NCBI GenBank assembly: GCA_950295325.1
Contig: OX485806.1
Span: 28,768,001-28,832,000 of the forward strand
Source: Polytrichum commune
Taxonomy: Eukaryota > Streptophyta > Polytrichopsida > Polytrichales > Polytrichaceae
DNA: 64,000 nucleotides
Reading direction: 5' to 3'
Part shown: piece after piece, positions 13,401 to 25,100 of the stretch
Layout: each line of letters opens with the position of its first letter
Numbering within the stretch: position 1 is the first letter of the stretch
Position numbers and translations under genes: made by a program
The notes under the pieces: generated by a model
Databases searched by the model: none
What the model was told of the DNA's origin: nothing
The model's input: the letters and a program-made list of their open reading frames with translations, nothing else

Positions 13401-14828
13401 AAACGCCCTACCATACATTTGGCAAACATGCCCTCATGAAGGCCCAAGGCCATGTGTGGACAACCTCAAGATTTGACTTGCTTTGATAACTCCTTGGTAA
13501 AAATATGATAGGACAAGCTTCCTTGGCATCCCCCCCCCCCCCCCCTCCAAACCTCTTGATACTTGGTTAATTAGCTACCCTTGGCATTATCGAGCCCAAC
13601 TTTTGAAACGAAGGCATTGAGCCATATATTGCATCTTGGATGACCATGATCAACATAAGGTGAATGGGCTCACAATGATATTGGTACTAGAGCACCAAGA
13701 ATTTATTTTTCTCTTTCATTCGTTTCTTTTGTTTGCGCACACGAGCAAGGTGTTTGTCTTTAAAAGGGGGGCAGTATTCTGGAGGCCCTTTCAAAAAATT
13801 TAATGTTTGTATTTTGGCTAGTGTGACGGGCCGGGTGTCTTCCTAGCCCGATACACCCAAAATCACATGTATCCCCACCTCCTCACCGTTCCGTAATGGT
13901 TGGGAATTGCAGGGCAATAGCGTCACCATCAACACATTGTCCATTATATATAAGATAACATTTACCATTAGGCCAAACTCAGATTAGTACAAGGCAACTA
14001 GTCAAATGTAAATCAAGTTCTTTACCAAAAAAACATTAGTGATTTTGGAAGCTTGTACTCGCATATCTTACTCATTGTCAAATTGAAGATTCTCTTTCTT
14101 CTTGAATGATCATATAAGTCTGTCCTAATTATGTTGAATGTTGAACCTAGATAGTTCACACATAGTCCAATCTCTTTTGACCACAACAATTCTGGTGTGT
14201 GTGTACTTAGAAAGTCCACACCGAACACACACACCACTCTAATACACATGTGTCCGACTAAGATAAGTAATTGGATTAGTCCCGTTCACCTTAGAGAAGC
14301 TAAACTAGTCGTGTGAATGTCATCCTAAAGTTGGTTGGTCAACATTCAAGGACTTGCAAAGTACCTACCGTTGAATACCACCCGATTGCCAACTAGACGC
14401 TTGGAATTAGTGTGGCCCACATCGATGACCAAATGCATTGGTGTCCACGGTCTAATAGTCAATAAGTCGGTGTATTTGAGGTTCGAAAAGAGTTCATCAA
14501 CTTGCCTCCTCATGTTCATCATTGCGTAGTCCTAGTACTTCATCCATGCATTTTCCGTCGTCCACACAACATGACATGTTCCAAAAACATGTTTGAAGTA
14601 AGTACTTACATAGAGGACTCCCAATGTTTCATCCCCGGATGAAACTTTGACCACAATTTTGCCTTCTTCTCTTGTGGGCTATTTAACTTATCCCCAACAC
14701 CTCCGGTCAACTTATGAGCCGCTTTAGAGAACCGGCTGGATGTAATCTAAGTGACTCACGAACGGTGAGTTGTTCATTGCTTTGTACTACAATTTGTTAT
14801 TGAAGTCCATGCTTCTTAATGGATACTA
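10456..14828. other. AT-rich region, no supported gene
   Basis: About 4.4 kb. The part 10900-12500 is strongly AT-rich with no protein motif. A run of 16 C lies at 13530-13545. Open frames at 12634 and 13227 are short and show no domain. The region may be old retrotransposon sequence. Confidence 0.4.
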
Positions 14829-15319
14829 AGGGCCACTTCACACACGAGCCAAGAGCCGTGACCATGACATTGTGAGAGCCCAAAAAAAAGTGTCCAAATG
14901 CCGTCCCAACACACCTCCGAAATCATGTAGTGTGGTCACGGACCCTCAAGTGTAGTGTGAAGTCATATGTCACCGGGCTCTCAACCACATGCTATTTCAA
15001 TGAATTTCTATTTACACCGGCTGTCACATGTGATAAAATAGAAGAAATCAACGGTTGTAAGCATTCGGAGTGCCATGGTCTCCTGGTTTTGTGTTAGGCC
15101 TACTTCCAAGAGGTGGTTTTTGAAAATAATCCAAGTGACCATGAAACATGATCCATGCAATGGCATATAGGAATCCATGTAGACTTTACATCCATCTTGC
15201 ATTCACATATTCCGTTGGTCCCTCAAGTGTAGTGTGAAGCGAACTTGGACCGGCTCCACCTTTTCCACCAATGAGAGTGTAAGGGTCACATGCATTCAAT
15301 CTCATGTGTGAAGGGGCTC
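14829..15319. mobile_element. 500-bp dispersed repeat with inverted ends, copy 1
   Basis: About 491 bp. It begins AGGGCCACTTCACACACGAG and ends with a related inverted sequence (CTCATGTGTGAAGGGGCT). Two further near full-length copies are at 30831-31326 (inverted) and 32083-32581. Shared internal blocks include CATGTAGTGTGGTCA, TTTCAATGAATTTCT, CCATGGTCTCC, GTCCCTCAAGTGTAGTGTG and GGACCGGCTCC. Non-autonomous DNA transposon is the likeliest class; a clear target duplication was not found. Confidence 0.65.
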
Positions 15320-15379
15320 TAACTTCCATTTGGCCCACTTCTCCCATGACATTGAACATGTAGTTAGTACAAGATGACT

Positions 15380-15570
15380 ACACTAATTATCCCAATTAGT
15401 GCATGTTACTATTTGGAGTTACGCTGTGCTATAACTAGTTGGCGAGAATGTAATATTTTGCAAGCAAATTTATTTACATCTTCTAATGTCTGAAAAACCT
15501 ATTGAACTTTGTTCATAACATTAAATTCGTGAGTAAGACGTTATCGCTATGTGTGACTATTTTGGAAGGC
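15380..15570 (+). mobile_element. TA-MITE family, copy 1
   Basis: Shares ATTATCCCAATTAGTG, TTACTATTTGGAGTTAC, GAGAATGTAATATTTT and CTATTGAACTTTGTT with the element at 35545-35763, which is inverted relative to this one. The arms are imperfect inverted repeats. Limits are approximate. Confidence 0.5.
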
Positions 15571-15604
15571 TACGTGGTCAGGTGTGGCTCCAGGGACAAA
15601 TTCC

Positions 15605-16013
15605 ACGGGGAGGTCACTTCATTGTCAAGTTGACACCACATGCGGACAAAGTTTGCTACCCCTATATTACATGCCATATATAATTTTAAAATTTATGATA
15701 TTTTTTCTACATATACATAACCATTGATAGTATATTTTGTATATATTTTTTGAAAGTTTTAGTCATCTTTATTTTTTTTAATAAATGTTTTAGTTCAATT
15801 CTGTGTCATTCTAGTTAGAAACGGTATGTTTTATGGAAAAAACAAATCATCAAATTTAGTTACCACTTTTACCTATGTCATAGGTACTGTGTATATCTAC
15901 TCATGAAAAAAATTTGATAAAGTTTTGACCCATTTTGGTGGTGCAACTTACCAAAAGAAATTTTTTTTGGTCGCACGTGGTGTTCAACTTGACAATGGAG
16001 TGATCTTACCCGT
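15605..16013. mobile_element. Mutator-like MITE with 10-bp target duplication
   Basis: A 409-bp AT-rich element with terminal inverted repeats of about 45 bp. The left end reads ACGGGGAGGTCACTTC, the right end inverted reads ACGGGTAAGATCACTCC, and both continue into CATTGTCAAGTTG, CACCAC and TGCG. It is flanked by an exact direct repeat GACAAATTCC (15595-15604 and 16014-16023). Long inverted ends with a 9-11 bp duplication are typical of Mutator-like elements. No coding capacity. Confidence 0.68.
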
Positions 16014-16023
16014 GACAAATTCC

Positions 16024-17740
16024 AAAAATACATGTGTTTAAAAAAGGCTAGATTACATGCTCAAAATATGATAACCATTCTAAACTCAACAGTCAACACA
16101 ATTGTTTGTGTATGTATAGGGGAGGGGGGAATACATATATGACCATTTGATGAGCGCAGGAATCTTGACGTTGATACTGAATAAGATGTTCATACGATCT
16201 TTAAAAATTAAGAGGGAAGTGGATATGACCTCGATTTGGATTTGCTAACCGTAAAGTACTAATGACGCGTTTCATATCATGGGAGAAGTGGGCTAGTCAG
16301 AAAAAAGTAGCCATTTAAGACCCATCTACCTTAAAGCATGATGGATATAGGTTAATCTTTGCACCCTTAGCCCTTCACCCTTCACCCTTCACCCTCTAGT
16401 GTGAGGTGAACTTGACATTCTCGGCCTTATTGACCAATGAGAGATCTTAATATGCAATGGTCACAAGCCTCTAGTCTTGTGTGTGAAGTGGCCATGAATG
16501 TAATATCCTTTTGTACAAGATATAATATCAGATATTGGCAAGGTGGGACGGTGGTTTTTCCATGTTATTGGTATGTAATAATCAATGAGGCCTACATTTA
16601 TTGAAGTTAATTAAACTTGATAAAATTGGCTAGACCTTTTTTTGTTTATAAGGTAGAATAACTGAAAATGGTGAATGACCACTATTGGTGCACTAGATTA
16701 GGGGTAGACCAATTAATGTGTGGACTCAAAACGGTTATTTGTAAATGTGGTGGCCTGAAAAGGATGCAGTGATAGGTGGGATACATTGATTGACTAGATG
16801 AATGTTGTTTCACACCACTTGCAATCACTTTTGGGTGCCATTAAGCTAACCGTTTTGTGTGCATTCATATGCAAAGTATAATATTTTGATGCTCTTATTA
16901 GAGAAACTTTAGTGTAAAAATAAAGAATTTGACTTACTTGCATCTTTGGGAAAGTATAACTAATTATCTACATGGAATAAATTTTTGAAATTGCTTGCAT
17001 TCCTCATCATTTCCTCTACTCCATCTCTGAAAAATATTGCCAAATTTCAAGCCGCTCATTCTTGGCCGAATGAAATTATTTTTGCCGTTTTCTGTATATC
17101 TACCTCATGTACATACATCATATTGAAATCTCGTATCAGTGTAGATCATGATTAGAATGAGAATGTTAGACTATCTTTTGTATAATGTTATGAATCATCA
17201 TAGAAGGTAGGTGGGGCTTATGTAGCTTTCTTCATAATTGGACACATAATTTTGCATGGGAAGGTGAATATCTAGATAAGAACATACACAAAAAAGAAGA
17301 CACATGTTATGATGAGATTGCACTATGTGTTCGACATGTACACAACATTCGAGATGTACAGTCAATTGGAAGAGCATGTGTGATTGTTGTAAAACGACTT
17401 AAATTCTCATTTTGATCTCTTATGATTTTTACATCTCAACTTTCTTCCTAAAACTTGAAATGATAATCTTCGGGATTCAAAAGACCTGATTCCAATCCCA
17501 TGTGATCTGATGATCAAAGTTCTCCATAATCTTGGAAGTGCCCACAATAGAGCCATATACCTTTAGCACCCCCACCTTATATGTTGACTATTGAGCTTAC
17601 GTTATTTAACAAAGCTTGGGCACATAATCATATCTCTTCAAAGCATGTAACTTTTTGGTGTTGTTTCTTAGATTTGTGACACCTAACCACACCCCACTCA
17701 TAACATGCGTGTTTGACCATGATAGGTATTTGAATGCATA
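16024..17740. other. No gene; partial end of the 500-bp repeat inside
   Basis: Near 16395-16495 a short piece resembles the end of the 500-bp repeat (GTGAGGTGAACTTGAC, ACCAATGAGAG, TGGTCACAAGCC, TGTGTGAAGTGGCC). The triplicated word CCCTTCA lies just before it, around 16370. The rest shows nothing recognisable. Confidence 0.4.
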
Positions 17741-17745
17741 CCACC

Positions 17746-18111
17746 TATACGACGTACCTTTATTTAAGCACGTTAAATTATTCACAATTACCAATTCAAA
17801 GCCTCGCCTCTCAACTTGAAGATACACACAGAACATAACACACGTGCTCTCCTTTCACTGAGCCCTACCCCTATCTATACATAAGTATCTAAGAGATACT
17901 TTTAGAAGTCTTACTATATGTACAGTGAAGTCACCTTATCTATATACATTGATCATTTCACTTTATGATCCTATCTCTCTCGTCTATATAGATAATAGCT
18001 ATCCAACTTCTTGTTCATTGACTTGTTTTCATCCACGCTCCATACCCTTGGACACCCATCGCTACAATTTCCAATAACCTAAATATTTCATCTCCCAATT
18101 AGTCCAATATA
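17746..18111 (-). repeat. 3' LTR of the chromovirus
   Basis: Aligns with 21771-22112 through GCACGTTAAATT, TTTTAGAAGTCTTACTA, CTATATACAT, TATATAGATAATAGCTATC and ACCCTTGGACA. On the minus strand it follows the purine tract at 18112-18125. Confidence 0.75.
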
Positions 18112-21100
18112 CTCTTCCCCTCTCCAATTAATTCAGTGTCCGCAATGCCAAGTTTCAAGTAAGTTCCTTTGAGCTCATTTTCTAATTCCCATGATAATCC
18201 TTCCACATCCACATGATAATCCTTCCACTTAATAAGAAATCTCATGAAGGACCTATCCATGAGGTGTTGCGCATTTACCTTCAAAATTCTTTCAAGTTCA
18301 ACCAACATCTCACCTTCAAGAGCTACATGAAGTAATTATGGCAGTACATGATTGGGATTGAACACGTATCTTCTCAACAAACTTGCATGAAAAACTTTAT
18401 GAATTTTGTAGTCCTTAGGCAAGTCTAATGCAAATGTTAATTAACCAATTCTCTCAAGAATTTGAACCGCAAATTCTAGGAGATCATTTTCCAGAATGTC
18501 CATGTCTTGATCCCGAGCGTTTAGGTGCTACTTTCAAAAATACCTTTTGGCCAACCTCAAAATATCTCAAACTCCTTTTTCTGATTGCGTAAAATTTGGA
18601 TCTCTCTTGTGCACCTTGTATACAATGCTTAGTACATTCCACTACAACATGCATTTCTTGAATCATTTGATTCACACTCTCAATTTTAAAGCTAGAAGTT
18701 GTTAGAGATATAAGAGTTTGACATTCTTGACCACATAGAACATAAAATGAACTCATCCCTACACTACTACAATCTTGTTGTTTATAAGCAAAATGTATCA
18801 ATTACAACCACTCGTCCCAAGACTATTGCCTTTTCCCAATGTACATTCTAAGCATATTTTTCAAGACTTCTATTGGTTCCCTAAGTTTCTCTATCCATAT
18901 CCAGATGACATGCATAATTCATACTATTTTTTGTACTGCACAATTTGAACAAAGATTTCCAGAATTCATGAGTAAATTTTCTATCTACGTCACAAATACC
19001 TCTTTAACAAACAACTCAACTACTCCCAAAGTTGTCACAATTGCTATTGTAGGTATAAATTGAGCCACCTTAGTCAATCTATCAACAACCGCAAAAATGT
19101 AATAAAAGCCTTTTTGGGTCCTAGTAAGATGCTCAAGGAGGTTCATAGAAATACACTCCCATTTCCTACTAGGTAATGGCAATGGTTGGAGCAACTCTAA
19201 ATGTTTTCACTTATTTGAGTTTGTGCCTTTGACATAACAAACATCTTTTGACATAATTGCTCGAATCTCTTCTCGACCTTGACCACAAATATTATTTCTT
19301 AATTGCTACAATGATAATATAAACGCTAGCTACAAGGTGGAACAAGCATAAGTGAAGAGGCTCTGCGCCCTTAGACTACTTCCCCCTTTTGGAAGTGGGC
19401 TCTATGTGTAGTATCTAAACAGTTGTTGCCATTAAGTTAGGGAATGTATTTTAAAGGCCATGATCATGTGGATTTGGTTCATTACTACATATGTTTACGA
19501 GACTCTAGATGACTTGACATCAGAATATCGCAACAATCATAGAGGAAGTTTTTTTTATAATCCCCTATATTTGGACCACAAATTGTAGAGTTATAATTAA
19601 AATTTCCGCATCCAAAACATAGGTCGAAGATTTGTCAATTTCCTCTATATTGTGCCATATAGTGGTCTTGGATTTTTTTTGACAAAATCTCAAAAAGAAC
19701 ATTATACTATAAAACTCCTTCATGTTTTCAAGCATAGTATCTTTTATTTATTATATTGTATTTATAAATGGTCTTTGTGACAAATAATCGACCACAACAT
19801 TTTCTTTTCCCTTAACATATTGGATCTCAAAAATTTATTCTTGCATCAATTTCATCCAACGATTTTGCCTTAATTTTGGGTTAGTTTGATTGGTTAAATA
19901 CCATAACAACTGATGATCGGTTTTGATCTTAAATTAACTACCTAATAGATAGTGACATCAAGCTTTCAATGTATGAATTATCACTAACAATTCTTTCTCA
20001 TAAACTTGACATATCAACTTTACAGTGTTTAATCGAATAAATTCATTAAAAACCACCATGCCTTCTTGCATCGTGATAGCACCAATAGCCATATCATTGG
20101 CTTCCATGCACAAGACCAACTTGCATTGCAAGGGATCCATAATCCTCAAGATTGGGACTTCTGTTAGAGTTTTCTTCAAACCTAGCATGACAATCACTAG
20201 TCAAAGTCATCCTTTCAAATTTTTCCTTTCGCAAATGTATCATAGGGGTTGTAATTTTGGTAAAATCAATTACATACTTCCTCGTGTAAGTAGCTAAACC
20301 CCAAAAATGTTTGGGCTCGTTCCTATTGTGTAGCATGGGCCACCTAACCACACTCTTGATATTTTAAGGATCAATTGAGATTCCTTCATCAGACTACATA
20401 TGTCCAAGGTGATCAATCTAGGTTTAGAAAAAATTGAGATTTGCTTCTCTTAGCATGCAATTTATGTCTCTCAAAACCCTTAAAAAACCTTCTCAAGATG
20501 TCCCTTATGTTGTTCCTCATTTTTGGAAAATACCAATATGTCATCCATGAAAAAAAGGTGACGATTCCGAGCCATATGCTCTTTGAATGTAGTATACATG
20601 ATATTCATAGATGTGGTAGGCACATTGATGATTCTAAAAGGCATTACCAAATATTATAATGACCAAAATGACTACAATATACCGTTTTCTCAATGTCACA
20701 CTTTTTTTTTCTAATTTGATTATATACAATCCTCGAATCAAAATTTGAAATTTGTATATTTGCAATGAGTTGATCAACAAGTTCATCAAATATAAGAAAT
20801 AGATATTCGTTCTTGATGGTAGACTTGTTTAGACCTTTGTATTCCACAAAAGTCTCAAACTACCATCTAGATTCTAAAGAAATAACATAGGAGCACCCTA
20901 AGGACATTTGCTAGGTGTAATGCACCCTAAATCAATCAATATAGAAATTGATCAATCACCAATGGCCCCTTTAACCTAAATCATTGTAGGTTCAGTCACT
21001 ACCTGCTCCTCACAAATTGCTGCAAACAAAAGAGCCACCTCATTGCCCTTGGACATAATTGTTTAGGACGTCTACTGGAGAATTACAAACAATCCTTAGC

Positions 21101-21501
21101 AAGATCACGTGGCAAACAACTATTCTAGAACAATTCTTTAAACTTAGAGCACTTGTCCACTCGACCTTCTCTTTGTTTGTCTTAAAACGAGTCCACCAAA
21201 GATAGTCTCATTTTTTCAACATAGAAGAAATTGCCTTCGTTTTTTCTTTTTTTTGAAAGCTCTCCATCGAACAAGTTTTCCATTGTTCCTAAAAATGATA
21301 GAACCGTCTCAAGCTTAAGATTAACTCCACCATAGAAATGCCCGCTCTTACGGATGTCATGCAAGAAACTTTTGTTATCCTTGTTCTCCTCCGTTTCTTT
21401 GATTTCTTCCTTCTCTTCAATCCTCTTCTCTCTTTGTCGTTTTCATGTTCTATGGCTTTCTTATTTGTCTTTGATTTGTCTTTCCCTATCTTTGGTTTCA
21501 T
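18099..21501 (-). pseudogene. Chromovirus pol remnant: RT, RNase H, integrase, chromodomain
   Basis: Read leftward in several broken frames. A Lys-rich stretch lies at 21501-21289. RT is at 20847-20530 (TIKNEYLFLIFDELVDQL, YNQI, then an FMDD active-site motif near 20555-20533). The RT/RNase H connection is at 20351-19958 (KHFWGLATYTRKYV, KKTLTEVPILRIMDPL, YEKELLVIIHTLK). Integrase core is at 19194-18985 (LLQPLPLPSRKWECISM, KGFYYIFAVVDRLTK). The integrase C-terminal part is at 18801-18484 (FEVGQKVFLKVAPKRSG). A chromodomain is at 18308-18099 (ERILKVNAQHLMDRSF, FLIKWKDY, LSWELENELKG). Stops and frame changes separate these blocks. Upstream gag and protease are mostly missing. Confidence 0.82.
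18112..18125 (-). other. Polypurine tract of the chromovirus
   Basis: The plus strand reads CTCTTCCCCTCTCC, a 14-base purine run on the coding strand immediately before the 3' LTR. This is the expected plus-strand primer position. Confidence 0.6.
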
Positions 21502-21752
21502 CCCTCAGTTCTCTTCCCGTCTAAAATGTTTTTTGCAAATGTCATAAGGATGTGATGCGTGGGTTGAGGAAGGAGGAAGAAGTATGAGATGAAGGAGAAC
21601 TAGCTTTCCTTTCATTTTAAAATAATTTTACGACTGTATGCATATTTCTCCATAGCCATGACAACGGCTTGGGAGATTGCATCAAAAATTGGTTGAGACA
21701 ACAACTTAGGTTTGGGCACCCAATGCAACACAGTGCAAGTCAACAAAACAAA

Positions 21753-21766
21753 ATGCTATGACGCCA
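21753..21766 (-). other. Primer binding site of the chromovirus
   Basis: The minus strand reads TGGCGTCATAGCAT directly after the 5' LTR. It resembles TGGTATCAGAGCAT, the initiator-Met tRNA complement used by many plant chromoviruses, with three changes. Confidence 0.6.
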
Positions 21767-21770
21767 AAAT

Positions 21771-22112
21771 TGTAATGTACCTCTATTCATGCACGTTAAA
21801 TTGTTCACAACTACTCCCTCCGTCCCAAAATGATTGTCCTACCGCCCGGAGTTTTATATCCCAAAATGTTTGTCCGACATAGTACTGAAGAAGTACTTCT
21901 AGAAGTCTTACTACATGTAGATTGACATGTCCTTATCTATATACATAGATCATTTCACTTTAGGATCCTCTATTTCACTTTCTCCTATATAGATAATAGC
22001 TATCTGACTTCTCATTCATTGACTTTTATTTCAATCCACGCTCCTCACCCTTGGACATCCATCATTGGAGTTTCCAACATCCTCAATATTCCATTTCCCA
22101 ATCAGTCCATTA
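21771..22112 (-). repeat. 5' LTR of the chromovirus, with a Stowaway-like end inside
   Basis: Partner of 17746-18111. Between 21814 and about 21880 it holds CTCCCTCCGTCCCAAAATG, the typical Stowaway MITE terminus, which is absent from the other LTR. That suggests a later insertion or replacement of which only part remains. Confidence 0.75.
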
Positions 22113-22117
22113 CCACC

Positions 22118-25100
22118 TACCTTAGATGACTCAACACGACAAGTATTCATTCATTAGCTTTAGGTTTGCCTATAATAGGTGTGGATTACCATTTGGAGTT
22201 GTGCGGTGAAATCATCACGTTGTCCTCTTTTTGTTTACAACCATCTTTATTTATCTTACATTTTCTATGACGCATTGTACTTCATTGTGTTGCATTTTTC
22301 GGGGAATTGTATTATATTTCAAATCTAAAGAGAAACTTATAGCATTATACGACATGACTTTCAACGGCCATCTACCCTAGTTACACATGTTGGTGTATTT
22401 AAGCTTTGTGACGATGAGGTCAACTCATCTATTTGAAAGGTGAAAATTCACCGAACTATTCTATATTCTCTTCAAAAGTTAAGTAAACATTGACTTTATG
22501 AATGATATCAAAGACCATGCACTGATCTATGGGGCCCATTCAAAATACATCCGCTAGGGGCTTGTATATCTGAAGCCCCTTTATCCGTGTTCACACATGA
22601 GCCTATAAGTTTAGGGACATAATAAACTGGATATTATTTCATATGATGGATGAAATATAATGTATATTGATGGAGAGGAGAATACAAGGTGGTCCATTGA
22701 TAGATGAATTTATGCTAAGCACAACCGGTCGGTGGTGGTACACCAATACCGAGATAAACATTTGTAGGTGATAAGCATGTTGAACACAAATTAAGTTGAA
22801 ATTTGAGCAAAATGCCACATGTCACTGTACTATTAGATGGAACGTCTACACAATCCCATATGTCACCTCAAAAACAAATTAGCATTTTGACATCAAAGTG
22901 TTGAGCTTGCTTATCACTAACAGTGCGTTCCCTACTGTGTTTCAAGTCATGTACATGTGAGCCTCTTCATTCGGAAGGCAAAAACATATGGAATCATTTT
23001 CCAACAGGGCAATCCTTTTCAAAGCCAATTTGACCTTGGAAAGCATGATTGGAATCCCCACGAATCGGTCTTGCGAGACCCAAATTCCCGTATTGACTAC
23101 AAACCTACAGAACATCATTCAACAAAGCGAGGGGTCTTTCCACGTCATCAGACTAACATTGTAGCACGGAGTGCAAAAATTTGCAAGATGTTGTGATAAC
23201 ACTCCTAGGATACCGTGGCCCGCCCAATTGAAGGCATATGCTGACTAATGTCACGTAATATGAGACGATTTTTTACACATTTATTTACTAGGGCGCCAAT
23301 GTTAATCCACCATGTACTCACTTACATGCATGGCACGGTTCCATCCCCACTCTCTCCCCCTGTTCATGGCCAGAGGAAATTTGTAACACACAATTGATCT
23401 CTCATCCATTCAACACTCGATTTCTTGACCCCTATGTGTTTGTGGCTGATTCATATCAAACGACTTGGACTGGAATAATTTGGAGTATTTAAAAGCAATC
23501 GAACTTGCAAGAAGTAACTAACGGACTACATTTTATGTCAAGGATTCTACGTTGGATGAATGAGAGGTACTTGTTACATTGGTACATAGTTCCCTCTCGC
23601 CCTCTTGGGCAATGCCATGTAGTTCCACGACTTTCCAATTCTTTCCATGCAAAGATGCTTATGGAGTTTCGTCCCAAAGTATGACCCCGAGAATATGAGG
23701 ACTTCGATCCCTTCCTTGGAAGCTCCTTCCGGACCTTGAGAGTTGCAGCAAGGAGCTAGGTGCCTCTTCTATCCAATCCAACACTAAAAAAACATCTAAA
23801 AATAGCATGTAAGTTTGCCCGCTAGTTTTATTTTATTTTAAAGACAAGCCGTCACCGGAATGACTTGGGAGGATCTTCAAAGACCGTGAATTAAGGTAAT
23901 CGCACATATTATTTACCGACAACTTAACCCTTCAAAGCCTAACGAACGGATTCAACGTATGACCTACCTATATACACAAGTCCCTCACCAAGTATTGTTA
24001 ATATTTGATATGTATGTATGCTAGTGTTGCATTTTCTCTTCTCAAGGTGAGAGGCGGCATTAGAAACTGCATTTTCAAATGTTTTTGATGTTTCTATTCA
24101 TTGAAAATCATCGAAGACATCAATATCTGAGGTCCTTTTTGGCAAATCATTGTCGAAGACATTCCTCTCTTATAGGATCAGTTCTTGGAGTTCTTCTCCG
24201 CCCAAGTATTGATCCAAGACTATGATTGGATCGTTCTTTGACATGAAATATGTATTATGGTATTCGTCAGTTCGTGTGGCAAGGATCGAGGCTCAGGCAC
24301 TACCGTCGAGTTGAAATGTACTAATGAAATATGGTAATATAGAACAATTGGCGAAGTTGAGAGTGTCTATATTCGGCCTACTGGCATCGATTGACTGTAG
24401 TAGTGAATTTATAATAAAAACAAAAGAATGCCTCAAAATTTGTTGAATATTTAAAAACGCATTTAAAATGTGCATGCATATGCACTATGTACATACATAT
24501 ATGTGTGTATTTATGGGTTTGAAACTTTTTTTTGGATAGAATATCTTGTGTGAAGGAGAGAATAAAAACATGGTCACATGTGACATTGATGATCAATATA
24601 CTACGTAGATGTTTGCATCCAATAGCATGTATGTCTTGTATTTGAACCACAATTTTCAATAATATCAAGGCATTCAATCAATAAAATTTGGACTTGATGA
24701 ATGACTTCATTGTAGAGAGTGTCAATTTAGACAAATTCAAGTTTTGATGAAAATACAAGTTGAAATATATGTTTTGTGCATGCATATTCCCATGTTGGAC
24801 CTCTTGAAATTTGAAGATGAATGATATTTTAGTTGTTGATTAGCTTGTTGGATTAACCTTTAGGCCATTGCTCCATAATGACACCATAACGTTAACATTG
24901 TTAAGAGAATGACCACCTATCCCCACAAAATCATCCTATTTATGGACAAAAACATGGTCCACAAATTGTCCACATTTGGTAACATAGCAATTAAAACGTC
25001 AAGAGCCTTAGAGCCGCATCAAATAGCTCCCTTTTAGAAATTAAATTGAATGTTGAAAAAACCTTCATGCCCTAGTCTTGGGTGTATTATGTTAGCCAAC

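Larger units (their letters stand above)
17746..22112 (-). mobile_element. Decayed Ty3/gypsy chromovirus, structurally complete
   Basis: A 4.4-kb element transcribed leftward. Two LTRs of about 366 and 342 bp (17746-18111 and 21771-22112) enclose a pol remnant that ends in a chromodomain. The 5-bp direct repeat CCACC flanks it (17741-17745 and 22113-22117). A primer site resembling initiator-Met tRNA complement follows the right LTR and a purine tract precedes the left LTR, both on the minus strand. LTR divergence and many stops and frameshifts indicate an old insertion. The interior is too short for a full gag-pol, so part of gag/protease has been deleted. Confidence 0.82.

Noticed and set aside
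22957-23196. 79-codon open frame
   Set aside because: No motif, no neighbouring exon signals; ordinary chance frame.
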